Notes: generated from the letters alone by a model not told the origin. 64,000 nt of DNA from an uncultured Prevotella sp. (GCF_946404925.1 NZ_CAMJFM010000011.1:24480-88479); one strand, 5' to 3'. Positions 34,480 through 44,900 are shown, counted from the stretch's first letter. A program made the numbers and translations.

Positions 34480-35336
34480 TAGTCAACCATTGCAAGTGAA
34501 TGACCTGTAAGCAGCAGCACAATGATAATGGTGCCCATTACTATACGATAAATACCAAAGGCCTTGAATCCGTATTTGGTGAGATAGTCAACAAACCAGC
34601 GCATAGCCAGCAGTGCCACCACAAATGCGATGACGCATCCCAGTATCAGCATGGTGATGTTGTGACTTGTGGCCCAAGCCGTATCTTCCTTCAGCAGATC
34701 CAGCAGGTCAAGCAGTGTGGCGCCGGCCATGGTTGGCACAGCCAGGAAGAACGAGAACTTAGCCGCACGGCGACGTGTAAGTCCCTGAGTCATACCGCCC
34801 ACGATGGTAGCCATCGAGCGCGATACACCAGGAATCACCGATATACACTGATACAATCCTATTTTAAATGCACGGCGCTCGTCAACCTTGTTCTCCTCGC
34901 TGCCTTTGTTAAACAGCTTGTCGCAGAACAGCATGAACACACCTCCCAGCACCAGCATCACAGCCACTACCTCTACACTATCCAGCAACCAGTCCAGCAA
35001 ACCTGACTTCTTAGCAGCCAAACCAATCACCACAGCAGGCAACACACCTACTATCAGCAACCAGTAGAAATAGAATCTGTGCTTCAGTCTAATAAACAAC
35101 GAGCTACCCTCGGGTGCGGGTGTATTGTCAAACTGGAAGAATCGCTTCCAATACAGGCATACCACCGAGAGGATGGCACCAAACTGAATGATAAACGTAA
35201 ATGCGTGTACAAAAGGGTCGCCTTGAGGCACACCCAGCAGGTTCTGCGCTATAATCATGTGTCCGGTCGACGACACTGGCAGAAACTCTGTCAAGCCCTC
35301 AATAATGGCGATAATGACTGTTTCAATCCAATCCAT
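34479..35336 (-). CDS. uppP: Undecaprenyl-diphosphatase
   Basis: The 285-residue integral membrane protein has the BacA/UppP signatures 'EGLTEFLPVSSTGHMI' (residues 14-29) and 'SVIPGVSRSMATIVGGM' (near 165-181). It recycles the lipid carrier of cell-wall synthesis by removing one phosphate. Confidence 0.97.
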   Translation of the reverse strand: MDWIETVIIAIIEGLTEFLPVSSTGHMIIAQNLLGVPQGDPFVHAFTFIIQFGAILSVVCLYWKRFFQFDNTPAPEGSSLFIRLKHRFYFYWLLIVGVLPAVVIGLAAKKSGLLDWLLDSVEVVAVMLVLGGVFMLFCDKLFNKGSEENKVDERRAFKIGLYQCISVIPGVSRSMATIVGGMTQGLTRRRAAKFSFFLAVPTMAGATLLDLLDLLKEDTAWATSHNITMLILGCVIAFVVALLAMRWFVDYLTKYGFKAFGIYRIVMGTIIIVLLLTGHSLAMVD

Positions 35337-35371
35337 ATTTAATTTTTCAATTTTTACATTTTTAAATTTGC

Positions 35372-35617
35372 CTACTCGTCTTTTGGTTTTCTTACTACTG
35401 CATATATCATCGACACAAAGCCCACCAGGCAGATAACCGGGGCCACCTTTGTGCGGCGTGCACTGAAGATATCGGGCTCAAAAACGGTATCCGATGAGTT
35501 AGGACCTACCATCAGCAGGAATCCGATAACCACAATGGCCATGCCAATTGCCAACAATATAAAGTTGGTCTTGTCGAATGCAAAATTCTTCTTATCCATC
35601 ATATCTAAAAATCTCAA
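35372..35617 (-). CDS. DUF3098 membrane protein
   Basis: The 81-residue protein has two membrane helices (about residues 18-37 and 57-73) and the DUF3098 pattern FAFDKTNFILLAIGMAIVV. It is of unknown function but stands between ftsX and uppP in many Bacteroidota, as here. Confidence 0.85.
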   Translation of the reverse strand: MRFLDMMDKKNFAFDKTNFILLAIGMAIVVIGFLLMVGPNSSDTVFEPDIFSARRTKVAPVICLVGFVSMIYAVVRKPKDE

Positions 35618-35675
35618 ACCTCAAATCTCAAATCTCAAACCTCATACCTCAAATCTCAAACCTCAAACCTCAAAT
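35608..35675 (-). repeat. GAGGTTTGAGATTT tandem repeat between ftsX and DUF3098
   Basis: Eight to nine units of CTCAAAYCT on the plus strand (35611-35676) fill the gap. The ftsX stop codon TGA is the first unit. No spacers are present, so this is not a CRISPR array. Confidence 0.8.
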
Positions 35676-36548
35676 CTTATACAGTTCTCCAGCCGACATG
35701 CGGAGGAATTTATTGACCGAGATATACGAGCATGCAGCTGTAATGATGATACCAAACAGCAGCACAGCCCCAGCCGTGATGGCCAGTTCGCGCCAGCTGA
35801 TAACTGCCACAATGTTAGGCTCGTAATAATACAGTCCGTAGAACAGTCCGCCCAGCACAGCGATGGCTATCAGGGCAGCCGCAACGCCCACCAGCAGAGC
35901 CTGATTCATAAACGGGCGGCGTATAAAGCCCCACGATGCGCCCACCAGTTTCATGGTGTGTATCAGGAATCGGCGCGAGTAAACGCTGAGTCTCACGGTG
36001 TTGTTAATCAGCGAGAACGACACAAACGTCAGCAGCACAGCCAGTGCCAGTAGCAGCAGGTTCAACTTGGTCAGATTGCGGTTCACACTGTCCATCAGGT
36101 CCACCTGATAGGCCACATCCGTAATCTTAGGGTTCTTCTGCAGCTCCTTAGCTATCCACTTCAGCGAGTCGCGGTTGGCATAGTCGCCCTTCAGTTGCAG
36201 CTCAAGTGTAGCCGGGAATGGGTTCACACCTAAGAATTCCGATGGGTCCGATCCCATAGCTTCAGTCTGCTCCTTCAGTGCCTGATCCTTGCTGATAAAG
36301 TCAATGTTTCTTGAGTAGGGGCGATGATACAGGTCGCGACACAACATCTTTGCACCGTTCACACTCACATCGTCACTAAGCATCACAGTCACAGTCAGGT
36401 TCTCCTTCACACACTGCGACAGATTACGACTGGTCTGTACCGAGAACACCACCAGCCCAAGCAGAACCAGCACCATCGCAGTACTTATGCATAGTGTAAC
36501 CAACTGCACACCACGACGGTTGCCAGCATATTTTTTTCGTCTTTTCAT
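35670..36548 (-). CDS. ftsX: Cell-division permease FtsX
   Basis: The 292-residue protein has the FtsX layout: one helix near the N-terminus (residues 17-37), a periplasmic domain (about 40-165) and three further helices in the FtsX/MacB permease domain. With FtsE it controls peptidoglycan hydrolases at the septum. No ftsE gene is nearby. The -7 box lies on the minus strand at 36589-36582. Confidence 0.92.
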   Translation of the reverse strand: MKRRKKYAGNRRGVQLVTLCISTAMVLVLLGLVVFSVQTSRNLSQCVKENLTVTVMLSDDVSVNGAKMLCRDLYHRPYSRNIDFISKDQALKEQTEAMGSDPSEFLGVNPFPATLELQLKGDYANRDSLKWIAKELQKNPKITDVAYQVDLMDSVNRNLTKLNLLLLALAVLLTFVSFSLINNTVRLSVYSRRFLIHTMKLVGASWGFIRRPFMNQALLVGVAAALIAIAVLGGLFYGLYYYEPNIVAVISWRELAITAGAVLLFGIIITAACSYISVNKFLRMSAGELYKI

Positions 36549-36551
36549 TTA

Positions 36552-36565
36552 TTTACGTACGTAAA
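36552..36565 (-). promoter_or_regulatory. Perfect 14-bp palindrome in the ftsX leader
   Basis: TTTACGTACGTAAA is a perfect palindrome three bases upstream of the ftsX start codon, in the place of a ribosome site. No role is known. Confidence 0.45.
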
Positions 36566-36581
36566 AATTCGAATTCGGCTG

Positions 36582-36641
36582 CAAAGTTACATATTTTTTT
36601 AGACATAAGTACATAAGAACATATAATTTTTTGTAATTTTG
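36582..36641. promoter_or_regulatory. Divergent promoters of ftsX and the radical SAM gene
   Basis: The minus strand has TAACTTTGCAGCCGA (-7 box at 36589-36582) and the plus strand TAATTTTGCAGCCGA (-7 box at 36634-36641). The plus-strand ATG begins nine bases after the -7 box, so that transcript would be leaderless or nearly so. Confidence 0.55.
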
Positions 36642-36649
36642 CAGCCGAT

Positions 36650-37426
36650 ATGAGTACAATTATTTATCCATCGCCCATTTTCGGGCCTGTTCACAGTCGT
36701 CGCCTGGGCATTTCGCTCGGCATCAACCTTTTGCCAGCCGATGGCAAGGTGTGCAGTTTTAACTGTATCTATTGCGAGTGCGGTCTCAATGAGACTCATC
36801 GCCCTACCCTGCCCATGCCTACGCGCGAAGAGGTAGCCGTTAAGCTCGAAGAGAAACTGCAGTCAATGACAACCGAAGGTCAGCTACCCGACGTGCTCAC
36901 CTTTGCCGGCAATGGCGAACCCACTTGTAATCCCCATTTCCCCGAGATTATCGACGACGTGATCCGTCTGCGCAATCAGTATTGCCCGCAGGCCAAGGTT
37001 TCTGTACTCAGCAACTCCACCATGATTCATCGTCCTGAGGTCCACGATGCACTTATGCGTGTTGATAACAATATCCTTAAGCTCGACACCATCAATCCTT
37101 CATATATTAATAAGGTGGATCAGCCTAATGGTAATTACGATGTACACAAGATTATAGAACGTCTAAAGGCTTTTAATGGTCATGTAATCATCCAGACGAT
37201 GTTCATGCAAGGTAGTGTTAACGGCGAATCTGTAGATAACACTGGCGATGAATACGTTAGCCCATGGCTTGAGGCTGTTAAAGAGATTGCCCCACAACAG
37301 GTAATGATCTACACCATAGACCGCGAGACACCTGTGCAAGGTCTACAGAAAGCAACCCATGGACAACTCGACGCCATCCGCGACCGCGTCATTGCCCAAG
37401 GCATCCCCTGCTCAGCATCATATTAA
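36650..37426 (+). CDS. Radical SAM protein
   Basis: The 258-residue protein carries the iron-sulfur motif CSFNCIYCECG (C-x3-C-x2-C, residues 35-42) and the SAM-binding 'TFAGNGEPTCNPHFPEI'. It resembles the COG0731-type radical SAM enzymes related to wybutosine synthesis, but the substrate is unknown. The 3' end overlaps that of the convergent permease gene by four bases. Confidence 0.9.
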   Translation: MSTIIYPSPIFGPVHSRRLGISLGINLLPADGKVCSFNCIYCECGLNETHRPTLPMPTREEVAVKLEEKLQSMTTEGQLPDVLTFAGNGEPTCNPHFPEIIDDVIRLRNQYCPQAKVSVLSNSTMIHRPEVHDALMRVDNNILKLDTINPSYINKVDQPNGNYDVHKIIERLKAFNGHVIIQTMFMQGSVNGESVDNTGDEYVSPWLEAVKEIAPQQVMIYTIDRETPVQGLQKATHGQLDAIRDRVIAQGIPCSASY

Positions 37427-38691
37427 ATAAGACTCTTTTTCTTTCTATTTATCCACGAGTTGATAAACGATAACAATATGTAGGTAAACAGACCGATTAT
37501 AATACCATCGGTGATACTGCCTGTTATGGTCATAAGCAGGATAATAAGGAAAGCGGGGAAACTCTCCTTTACATCTTCAAGATTTATATGACGGACGATA
37601 CCAAATAGGTAGAGTCCGGCAATAACCATGATTGGCGCTGTAGCTGCATTAGGGATGGCAAGGAACAGCGGAGCCAGAAAGAGACTTATAACAAAGCAAA
37701 TGGCCACCACAAAGGCCGAAAGACCTGTTCGACCGCCCTCGGCAAAGCCCGTGGCACTCTCGACATAGGTGGTAACAGTGCTACAACCCAGGCAGGCGCC
37801 TGTAACAGTGGCAATGGCATCGCTGAGCATGATACGACGCAGGTGGGGGATGCGACCGTCCTTACGGATGATGCCCGAGCAGGCCATGACGCCCACAACG
37901 GTACCAAGGCTATCGAACACATCGAAAAACAGCATGGTGAGCACACATACCCAGAAGTCGGGCCAGAAGATGAAATCGAACGAGAACTGGCAGAACAGCG
38001 GTGCAGGCGATGGCGGCAAGCAGAAAATACTATCGGGTATCTGCGTAACGCCAAACGGTATGCCAATAAGGGTGATGATAATGATGCTGGGCAGCAGACT
38101 GCCACGGAAACGCATGATAAAGAATGTGCCAGTGAGAATCAGACCCAACAGGAACAGCAGTGATGATGGGGTGGCAATGGTATCAAGATGATTAAAGATG
38201 GTGCCATTGGCCAGGATGCCACTATTCTTGAATCCGATCATAGCTACAAAGAAACCGATGCCTGCTGCAATAGCATACTTAAGCGATGTGGGCACCATCT
38301 CGAAGATGATGCGACGCAGGCTGCTGATACAGATGAGCACGAACAGGATACCCTCGACCAGCACAGCGGTAAGTGCAAACTGCCAGGGATAGCCTAATGA
38401 GATACAAACAGTCTCGATAAAAAACACGTTAAGCGTAAGTCCTGGAGCCAATCCGAATGGGCGCTTGGCCACAAACGCCATGAGCAGTGTGCCAACGATG
38501 GCAGAAAGGGCTGTGGCAGTGAACATGGACTCGACGGGGAAGCCCAAGGGGCCCAGCGGTGCAAACATAGCTGGCAGCAGGGCCAGGATGTAAACCATGG
38601 TAAAGAAAGTGGTTACGCCCGAGATAACCTCGGTTCTGAGATCGTCGCGCTGCGACGAGAATCCTACTAACGAGAGGAGTTTGTCTTTCAT
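37423..38691 (-). CDS. NCS2-family purine permease (AzgA/PbuG type)
   Basis: The 422-residue protein has about 13 hydrophobic segments and the NCS2 subfamily 2 signatures 'EVISGVTTFFTMVYILALLP' and 'FGLAPGLTLNVFF', with 'CLGCSTVTTYVESATGFAEG' in the nucleobase site. These are proton symporters of adenine, guanine or hypoxanthine. The start overlaps the histidine kinase stop by four bases. Confidence 0.92.
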   Translation of the reverse strand: MKDKLLSLVGFSSQRDDLRTEVISGVTTFFTMVYILALLPAMFAPLGPLGFPVESMFTATALSAIVGTLLMAFVAKRPFGLAPGLTLNVFFIETVCISLGYPWQFALTAVLVEGILFVLICISSLRRIIFEMVPTSLKYAIAAGIGFFVAMIGFKNSGILANGTIFNHLDTIATPSSLLFLLGLILTGTFFIMRFRGSLLPSIIIITLIGIPFGVTQIPDSIFCLPPSPAPLFCQFSFDFIFWPDFWVCVLTMLFFDVFDSLGTVVGVMACSGIIRKDGRIPHLRRIMLSDAIATVTGACLGCSTVTTYVESATGFAEGGRTGLSAFVVAICFVISLFLAPLFLAIPNAATAPIMVIAGLYLFGIVRHINLEDVKESFPAFLIILLMTITGSITDGIIIGLFTYILLSFINSWINRKKKSLI

Positions 38692-39659
38692 GCTTTATGT
38701 TCAATTGGAATGATCAGATCGAATTTTGCGCCACCACTATAACCGGGATCGATAGTGAGTGTGCCGCCAAGGCGCTCGGCTACCAGGCGGGCGATGGGCA
38801 GGCCAAGACCCGCGCCCTGCACAAAGCTATCGAGCTTAGAGAAGCGCTCGAACACAAAATCATGCTTATCGCATGGTATACCAGGACCTGTATCGGCCAC
38901 TGCAAAGTGCAGTTTATCATCCTCCTTAGCAAGACTGATAGTGATACTGCCCTGAGTGGTGAACTTGGCAGCATTATCGAGTAGCTTGGTAAGTATCTGG
39001 TTAATCATGTGGGGATGAGTGGTGATTATCTCGGTTTCGGGGATGGTGCAGCTACACTTAAGCTCCACACCCTGAGCTACTACAGGTTCGATGGTATCGC
39101 GGGCCTGAGTGATGATTGAAGCGGCGATACATGGTTCAGGATCAGGCAAGGCTGCACCACTCTCTGTATCAGATATCAAGATGAGGTCATCGAGGATATT
39201 AGTGAGCAGACGGGTGTTCTCCTGAATACGCTGGCTGAAGTCGAGACGCTCAGCTTCAGGAATCTCGATACCTGTCATGGTGAGTACCTGGGTGAAGCCA
39301 TTGATGGCGTTGAGTGGGGTACGTATCTCGTGAGTCATGCTACGAAGGAATGAGGTCTTAGCCTGCAGAGCTGCCTCTGCACGGTCGCGCTCGATGGCGA
39401 GCTGTTTGTTTTGAGCCACCACCACGTTGCGCTCGCGCTGCAACTGGAGGTTTTTAACCTCAAGTCTGTGTTGCCAGCGGTTGTTTACTACAAGGAACAC
39501 CAGCAGTGCTCCGATGCATACCACCATGGCAATACCGCCATTAGTAAATTGCGAGCGTCTCTGCAGCATGTCCATTTGCTCGGTTGCCGTAGGGGCTGTA
39601 GCGGCAAATGTCATTGACAATGAGGCGATTGCAAATAGCAAGAGTAATGTTCTCTTCAT
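38688..39659 (-). CDS. Histidine kinase coupled to a purine permease
   Basis: The 323-residue protein has a signal peptide, a short extracytoplasmic stretch (about residues 21-42), one membrane helix (43-60), a coiled linker (65-105), HisKA with 'SMTHEIRTPLNAINGFTQVL' and a HATPase domain with 'LLDNAAKFT', DTGPG and GAGLGL. There is no PAS or receiver domain and no response regulator nearby. The permease gene is translationally coupled to it. Confidence 0.92.
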   Translation of the reverse strand: MKRTLLLLFAIASLSMTFAATAPTATEQMDMLQRRSQFTNGGIAMVVCIGALLVFLVVNNRWQHRLEVKNLQLQRERNVVVAQNKQLAIERDRAEAALQAKTSFLRSMTHEIRTPLNAINGFTQVLTMTGIEIPEAERLDFSQRIQENTRLLTNILDDLILISDTESGAALPDPEPCIAASIITQARDTIEPVVAQGVELKCSCTIPETEIITTHPHMINQILTKLLDNAAKFTTQGSITISLAKEDDKLHFAVADTGPGIPCDKHDFVFERFSKLDSFVQGAGLGLPIARLVAERLGGTLTIDPGYSGGAKFDLIIPIEHKA

Positions 39660-39691
39660 TGATTAATTTCTCTCTCTTTAAGTTTCGCCTG

Positions 39692-39699
39692 CAAAATTA
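39692..39699 (-). promoter_or_regulatory. -7 box of the kinase-permease operon
   Basis: TAATTTTG on the minus strand, followed by CAGGCGA, lies 32 bases before the kinase start. It is directly downstream of the lpxA-like gene terminator. Confidence 0.5.
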
Positions 39700-39731
39700 T
39701 AAAAAAATCCCGAAAGGACAAACTTTCGGGA
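39700..39731 (-). terminator. Intrinsic terminator of the efflux/lpxA-like operon
   Basis: TCCCGAAAG and CTTTCGGGA (39708-39716 and 39723-39731) form a 9-bp stem; the minus strand continues with seven T. It ends the transcript of the genes upstream (46428-39754). Confidence 0.9.
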
Positions 39732-39753
39732 CTCTTTTTTTTATTCCATGTTA

Positions 39754-40533
39754 TTACTTGCACATGATACCACGCTTGGAGTTTTCCAGGAAGTGGATGA
39801 TGTTCTGGATTTCGGGGCTGTCGGGAACCTGGTCCTTAATCTGCTTGATAACATCGAAAACACTAGTCTTTCCGTGGAACAGCAGTCGATAGGCGTTAGC
39901 AATATGCTTCTGAACCTTTGGATCAATCTCTGCGTAATTCATGATGGTGGTATTTGGGCCACCATACTCCATAGGACTGCCACCTGCGATGACATAAGGA
40001 GGCACATCGTGAGAGAAGGTGCAACCTGCCTGAATCAGCGAGAGGTCGCCAGCATGGGTGCCTGCATTCTGGATGGCGCCAGAAGAGAAGATCACACCGT
40101 TACCAATCTCACAGTCGCCAGCCACCTTAGTGCCATAACCAAACACACAGTTGGTGCCAACCACGGTGTCGTGACTGATGTGGGTACCCTCGAGCAAGAA
40201 GTTGTGGTTACCAATCTTGGTAACACCATCCTTCTGAGTGCCACGATTAATCACCACATTCTCGCGAATCACGTTATTATTACCAATCTCAACAAACGAC
40301 TTGGCGCCACGGAAGTTAAAATCCTGAGGCAGGGCTGCAATGACACTACCCTGATGGATCTTATTATTGTTACCGATGCGCGAGCCGTCGCAGATGCTGA
40401 CGAAGGGGAAGATGATACAGTTATCACCAATCACCACATCGTCCTCGATATATACGAAGGGGAATATCTTACAGTTGTCGCCAATCTTAGCCTTTGGGCT
40501 TATCTCGGCTTTTGGAGAAATTTCACTTGCCAT
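39754..40533 (-). CDS. lpxA: LpxA-like UDP-GlcNAc O-acyltransferase
   Basis: The 259-residue protein is a left-handed beta-helix built of hexapeptides (IGDNCKIFPFVYIEDDVVIG and onward), with 'RENVVINRGT' and the catalytic His in 'EGTHISHDTVVG', then the LpxA C-terminal helical part. LpxA transfers a hydroxyacyl chain to UDP-GlcNAc in the first step of lipid A synthesis. The ATG at 40533 is preferred over a TTG three codons upstream that lies in a repeat. It is co-directional with the RND efflux genes, away from other lipid A genes, so it may be a second acyltransferase rather than the main one. Confidence 0.83.
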   Translation of the reverse strand: MASEISPKAEISPKAKIGDNCKIFPFVYIEDDVVIGDNCIIFPFVSICDGSRIGNNNKIHQGSVIAALPQDFNFRGAKSFVEIGNNNVIRENVVINRGTQKDGVTKIGNHNFLLEGTHISHDTVVGTNCVFGYGTKVAGDCEIGNGVIFSSGAIQNAGTHAGDLSLIQAGCTFSHDVPPYVIAGGSPMEYGGPNTTIMNYAEIDPKVQKHIANAYRLLFHGKTSVFDVIKQIKDQVPDSPEIQNIIHFLENSKRGIMCK

Positions 40534-40565
40534 AATTGTCAATTATCAATTATCAATTATCAATT
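40534..40565 (-). repeat. CAATTAT tandem repeat at the TolC-LpxA junction
   Basis: AATTGATAATTGATAATTGA on the minus strand fills the complete gap between the stop of the TolC-type gene and the lpxA-like start. Confidence 0.75.
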
Positions 40566-41950
40566 TACTTTGCTCCGCCGCCTAATGCTTGGTAGAGTGA
40601 TACTACAGCCTGCATCTTTGAGAGCTGAGAAGAAACCTCAGAAATCTCGGCATTAAGCAGATTGCTCTGGGCGGTGATAACCTCGAGATAAGTGGTGTTA
40701 GTAGACGACTCCATCAACTTCTTGGTGTCTTCCACATTCTTCTTGAGCACCTCTACACGCTTGCCATCAAGCTCAGCCTTCTGGCTATAAGAGTTATAAG
40801 CCACGAGAGCGTTGCTAACCTCATTACCAGCCTTGTAGATAGAGTTCTGCCAATTATTGAAGGCCTGCTCGTACTGCATCTTAGCCACCTTGAGACCAGC
40901 TACAATCTGTCCATGCTGGAAGATGGGCTGAGTGAGCGAACCAACTGCCGAGAGCAACCACTTACCAGGATTGACCACAGCACCACCTGCACTATTTGTG
41001 AAGGCTGCGGTACCAGTGATGGTGATGTTAGGATAGAAACGGCTACGAGCAGTCTGAACGTCGTAGAAGCACTGTGCCAGAGCCATCTCGTAAGAGTGAA
41101 CATCGGCACGGTTAGCCAACATCTGGATGCCTACACCTGTAGAAAGCTCTGTGGGCAAAGACTGACCATCGAACTTGCCACGAGGAATGGCCTGACCTGG
41201 CTGACCCAGAAGCAAAGAGAGCGAATTCTCAGTCTCACGCATCTGGCGCAGAAGATCAACGTGCTGAGTCTGAACCTGATAATATGCAGCTTCTGCACTC
41301 TGAACAGCAGTTGAACGATAGCCCACGCGATTATCGTGCATAAACTGCATCTTGTCCCAAGTTTCCTTAGTAAGTTGCTCCATATCTGTTACAATCTCCA
41401 ACTGACGATCAATCATCAGCAGGGTGTAATACAGGTTGGCGATGGCAGAGATGACATTAGTCTTAACTACCGTCTGATAATCCTGTGTAGCGATAAGCTG
41501 CATCTGGGCGGAACGCTTCTGAGAGAGCAAGTTGCCAAACAGGTCGACATTCCAGCTTGCCGAGATAGGCAGCGAATAAGTCTTGGATGCTGCAGCACCA
41601 TCGAACGATGCCAAAGTTCCCTGCGGACTCAATGCCACTGATGGCAGGAATGCCAACTTAGCCACCTTGAGTGCCTCATTTACCATCTGCACATTCAGGG
41701 CAGCATTCAGCAGGTCAGGATTATTGTCGAGTCCCTGCTGGATAAGTGCCTGCAACTGTGGATCGGTGAACACACTGCGCCAAGGCATATTGCCGAATGA
41801 GGTAGTATCCTGAACAGCCAGGGTATCGGTCAGCGACTGAGTGTCGCGAACCAATCCCTTGGTGTCAACCTCAGGGCGCTCGTATTTGTTATAGAGTCCG
41901 CAGCTTGACAGCAGCAATGCTGCGGACATAAATATCATTAGTTTCTTCAT
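40565..41950 (-). CDS. TolC-family outer-membrane efflux lipoprotein (NodT type)
   Basis: The ATG at 41950, after a GGAGAAG ribosome site, gives 461 residues. The signal peptide ends in the lipobox LLSSC (Cys17). Two outer-membrane efflux repeats follow with long coiled helices ('QSNLLNAEISEVSSQLSKMQ' at the end). It is the exit duct of the RND pump encoded just upstream, which starts directly before it. Confidence 0.95.
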   Translation of the reverse strand: MKKLMIFMSAALLLSSCGLYNKYERPEVDTKGLVRDTQSLTDTLAVQDTTSFGNMPWRSVFTDPQLQALIQQGLDNNPDLLNAALNVQMVNEALKVAKLAFLPSVALSPQGTLASFDGAAASKTYSLPISASWNVDLFGNLLSQKRSAQMQLIATQDYQTVVKTNVISAIANLYYTLLMIDRQLEIVTDMEQLTKETWDKMQFMHDNRVGYRSTAVQSAEAAYYQVQTQHVDLLRQMRETENSLSLLLGQPGQAIPRGKFDGQSLPTELSTGVGIQMLANRADVHSYEMALAQCFYDVQTARSRFYPNITITGTAAFTNSAGGAVVNPGKWLLSAVGSLTQPIFQHGQIVAGLKVAKMQYEQAFNNWQNSIYKAGNEVSNALVAYNSYSQKAELDGKRVEVLKKNVEDTKKLMESSTNTTYLEVITAQSNLLNAEISEVSSQLSKMQAVVSLYQALGGGAK

Positions 41951-41951
41951 A

Positions 41952-44900
41952 TTACTTCTCCAATTCATAATCTACTGGTTTTGCATGTGCATACTGAGCC
42001 AACTCGGCAGCAACCTCAGCGTTCTCCTCGTCCTCAAACTTCATCGGACGGAACTTCTCCTGCAAGGTCTGGAAGATAACGAACAGAGTTGGAACTACGA
42101 AGAGCTGCAGGATGGTACCAATAAACATACCACCGATGGCAGCAGCACCAAGAGTCTGGTTACCATTCTTACCTACACCACTGGCAAACATCATTGGCAG
42201 CAGTCCGATGACCATGGCCAGTGAGGTCATAAGGATAGGACGCAGACGGGCTGTAGCACCAAGCACAGCCGACCATGAGATGGCCATACCCGTCTGGCGA
42301 CGCTCAAGTGCGAACTGAACAATCAGGATGGCATTCTTAGCCAGCAGACCAATCAGCATGATGAGCGAAATCTGCATATAGATATCGTTGGCATGACCAA
42401 AGATATTGGTGAACAAGAAGCAACCTGCCAGTCCGAATGGAACAGAGAGCACTACCGACAGCGGCAGAATGTACGACTCGTACTGTGCAGACAGAATGAG
42501 GTAGATGAAGATGAAACACAGCACAAAGATGATACCTGTGGTGTTCGAAGCCTTAGCCTCCTCACGTGTCAGACCTGAGTAGTCGTAGGTATAACCTGTA
42601 GGCAATACCTGCTTGCCCACCTCGTCGATAGCCTTCAGGGCATCACCAGTAGAATATCCGTTAGCCACAGTACCCGTTACGTTGATAGATGTAAACAGGT
42701 TGAAGCGGTTGATATTCAACGGACCATATACGCGCTCAAGATTACAGAACTCCTTGATAGGCGACATTCCCGCGGGCGTGCGTACATATATACTATTAAG
42801 CGACTCTGGTGTCATACGTGTCTCGGGCGAACCCTGAATCATAACCTTATAAAGCTTACCAAACGAGTTGAAGTTTGAACCATACAGTCCACCAAAGTAT
42901 CCCTGCAGTGTGCTCAGAACCAGTGTTGGCGATATACCACTCTGCTTACACTTAGCCACATCCACGTGTACCATATACTGTGGATAGTTAGGATTGTATG
43001 ATGTCTGAGCCGTCTGGAACTCTGGACGCTTGTTCAGCTCGCCCAGGAACTCCTTCACGATACCAAAGAACTTGTTCAGGTCGCCACCAGTGCGGTCCTG
43101 CATTACCAGCGAGATACCACTGTTGGCAGAGAATCCAGGAATCATTGGGGGCGAGAATGCCAGAATCTGTGCATCCTTGATGTGGGCAGTCTTGATGAAT
43201 ATCTGGGCTATCACACCTGTTGCATCGTATGGACTGATAAAGAAGCGATAGATACCATCACCCTGCCACAGTCCAGAGAGTTTCCACCAGAATCCCTTCT
43301 GACGTTCTGCGAATGGTTTCAGCTTGATAATGAATGTACCCTGGTCTGATCCAGCTCCAGCGATGAAGTTGTAACCCTGCACCATCTCACGGTTCTTGAT
43401 AGCAGGCATCTGCGACAAGATAGAATCAACCTGCAGCACCACCTGCTTGGTGCGAGCCTCTGATGTAGCAGGAGGCATAGAGATAGTACAGAACAGTGTA
43501 CCAGTATCCTCATCGGGCACCAGACCTGTCTTGGTGGTAACAAATGTTACAGCCAATACTACAATACCTACTACCACTGTAGCAATGATAGCAAGAGGCT
43601 TGCGTACCAGTTTCTCAAGTATTGTCTTATATTTGGCCGTAGTGGTCTCGAAAGCAACGTTGAACGACTGATGGAAACGGTCTACGCGACTCATCTTCTT
43701 CTCGTGTCCGTCCTTATCGTGAGGTTTCAGGAACACAGCACACAGTGCAGGCGACAGCGTCAGGGCGTTAACAGCCGAGATGATAATGCTAATAGCCATG
43801 GTTACACCGAACTCGCGATAGAATGTACCAGATGTTCCGCCGATGAATGATACAGGTACGAACACAGCAGCCATCACCAGTGTGATTGATATGATAGCAC
43901 CCGAAATCTCGTTCATCGCATCGATTGATGCAGTAAGCGAACTCTTGTAACCTTGATCCAACTTAGCGTGCACAGCCTCGACCACCACGATGGCATCATC
44001 CACCACGATGGCAATAGCCAGCAGAAGTGCCGAAAGTACCAGCAGGTTGATCGAGAATCCCATCACGTTCAGGAAGAAGAACGTACCAATCAGCGATACA
44101 GGCACGGCAATCAGCGGGATAAGTGTCGAACGCATATCCTGCAGGAAGATGTACACTACCAGGAACACCAGCGCCAGCGTCATAAAGAGGGTGAATACTA
44201 CCTCCTCGATTGAGGCATACAGGAACTCTGTAACATCGTAGTTGATCTTTACCTCCATGCCTGGTGGCATCAGTTTCTTCTGCGACTCAAGCTCGGCTTT
44301 AACCTGCTTTGCAATTTCGTTAGCATTTGATCCGGCCACCTGCTGTATCATTGTCATTACCGATGGTACACCATTGTTCTTCATCGATACCGAGTAGCCT
44401 TCACCACCCAGCTCAATCTTGGCAAGATCCTTCAGCTTCAGTGTCTGTCCGTTGGCATCACTCTTTATGATAATGTCACCAAACTCCTCAGCTGTACGGA
44501 AACGTCCTGTATAACGCATCGAATACTCGTATGCCACGTTAGGAGCCTGTTCACCAAACTTACCTGGTGCAGCCTCGATATTCTGCTCAGCCAGGGCTGC
44601 TGTAATGTCCGATGGAATCAAGCTGTGCTGCTTCATCACGTCAGGCTTCAGCCATATACGCATAGCGTAGGTCTTCGAGCTGAATCCCGAAGCATCACCC
44701 ACACCCTCGATACGCTTCAGCGCAGGCACGATGTTGATGGCATTATAGTTTGTCAGGAACTCGTCATCATAACGTCCGTCAGAGGTCAGTGAGTACATCA
44801 GTACCTGTGACGACTGACGTTTTACCACGCGCACACCAATCTGGTTAACCTCGGAAGGCAGCAGGGCAGTGGCCTGCGACACACGGTTCTGTACGTTAAC

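Noticed and set aside
35608..35675. Array-like CTCAAATCT repeats considered as a CRISPR array
   Set aside because: The units are nine bases long without spacers and no cas genes are near.
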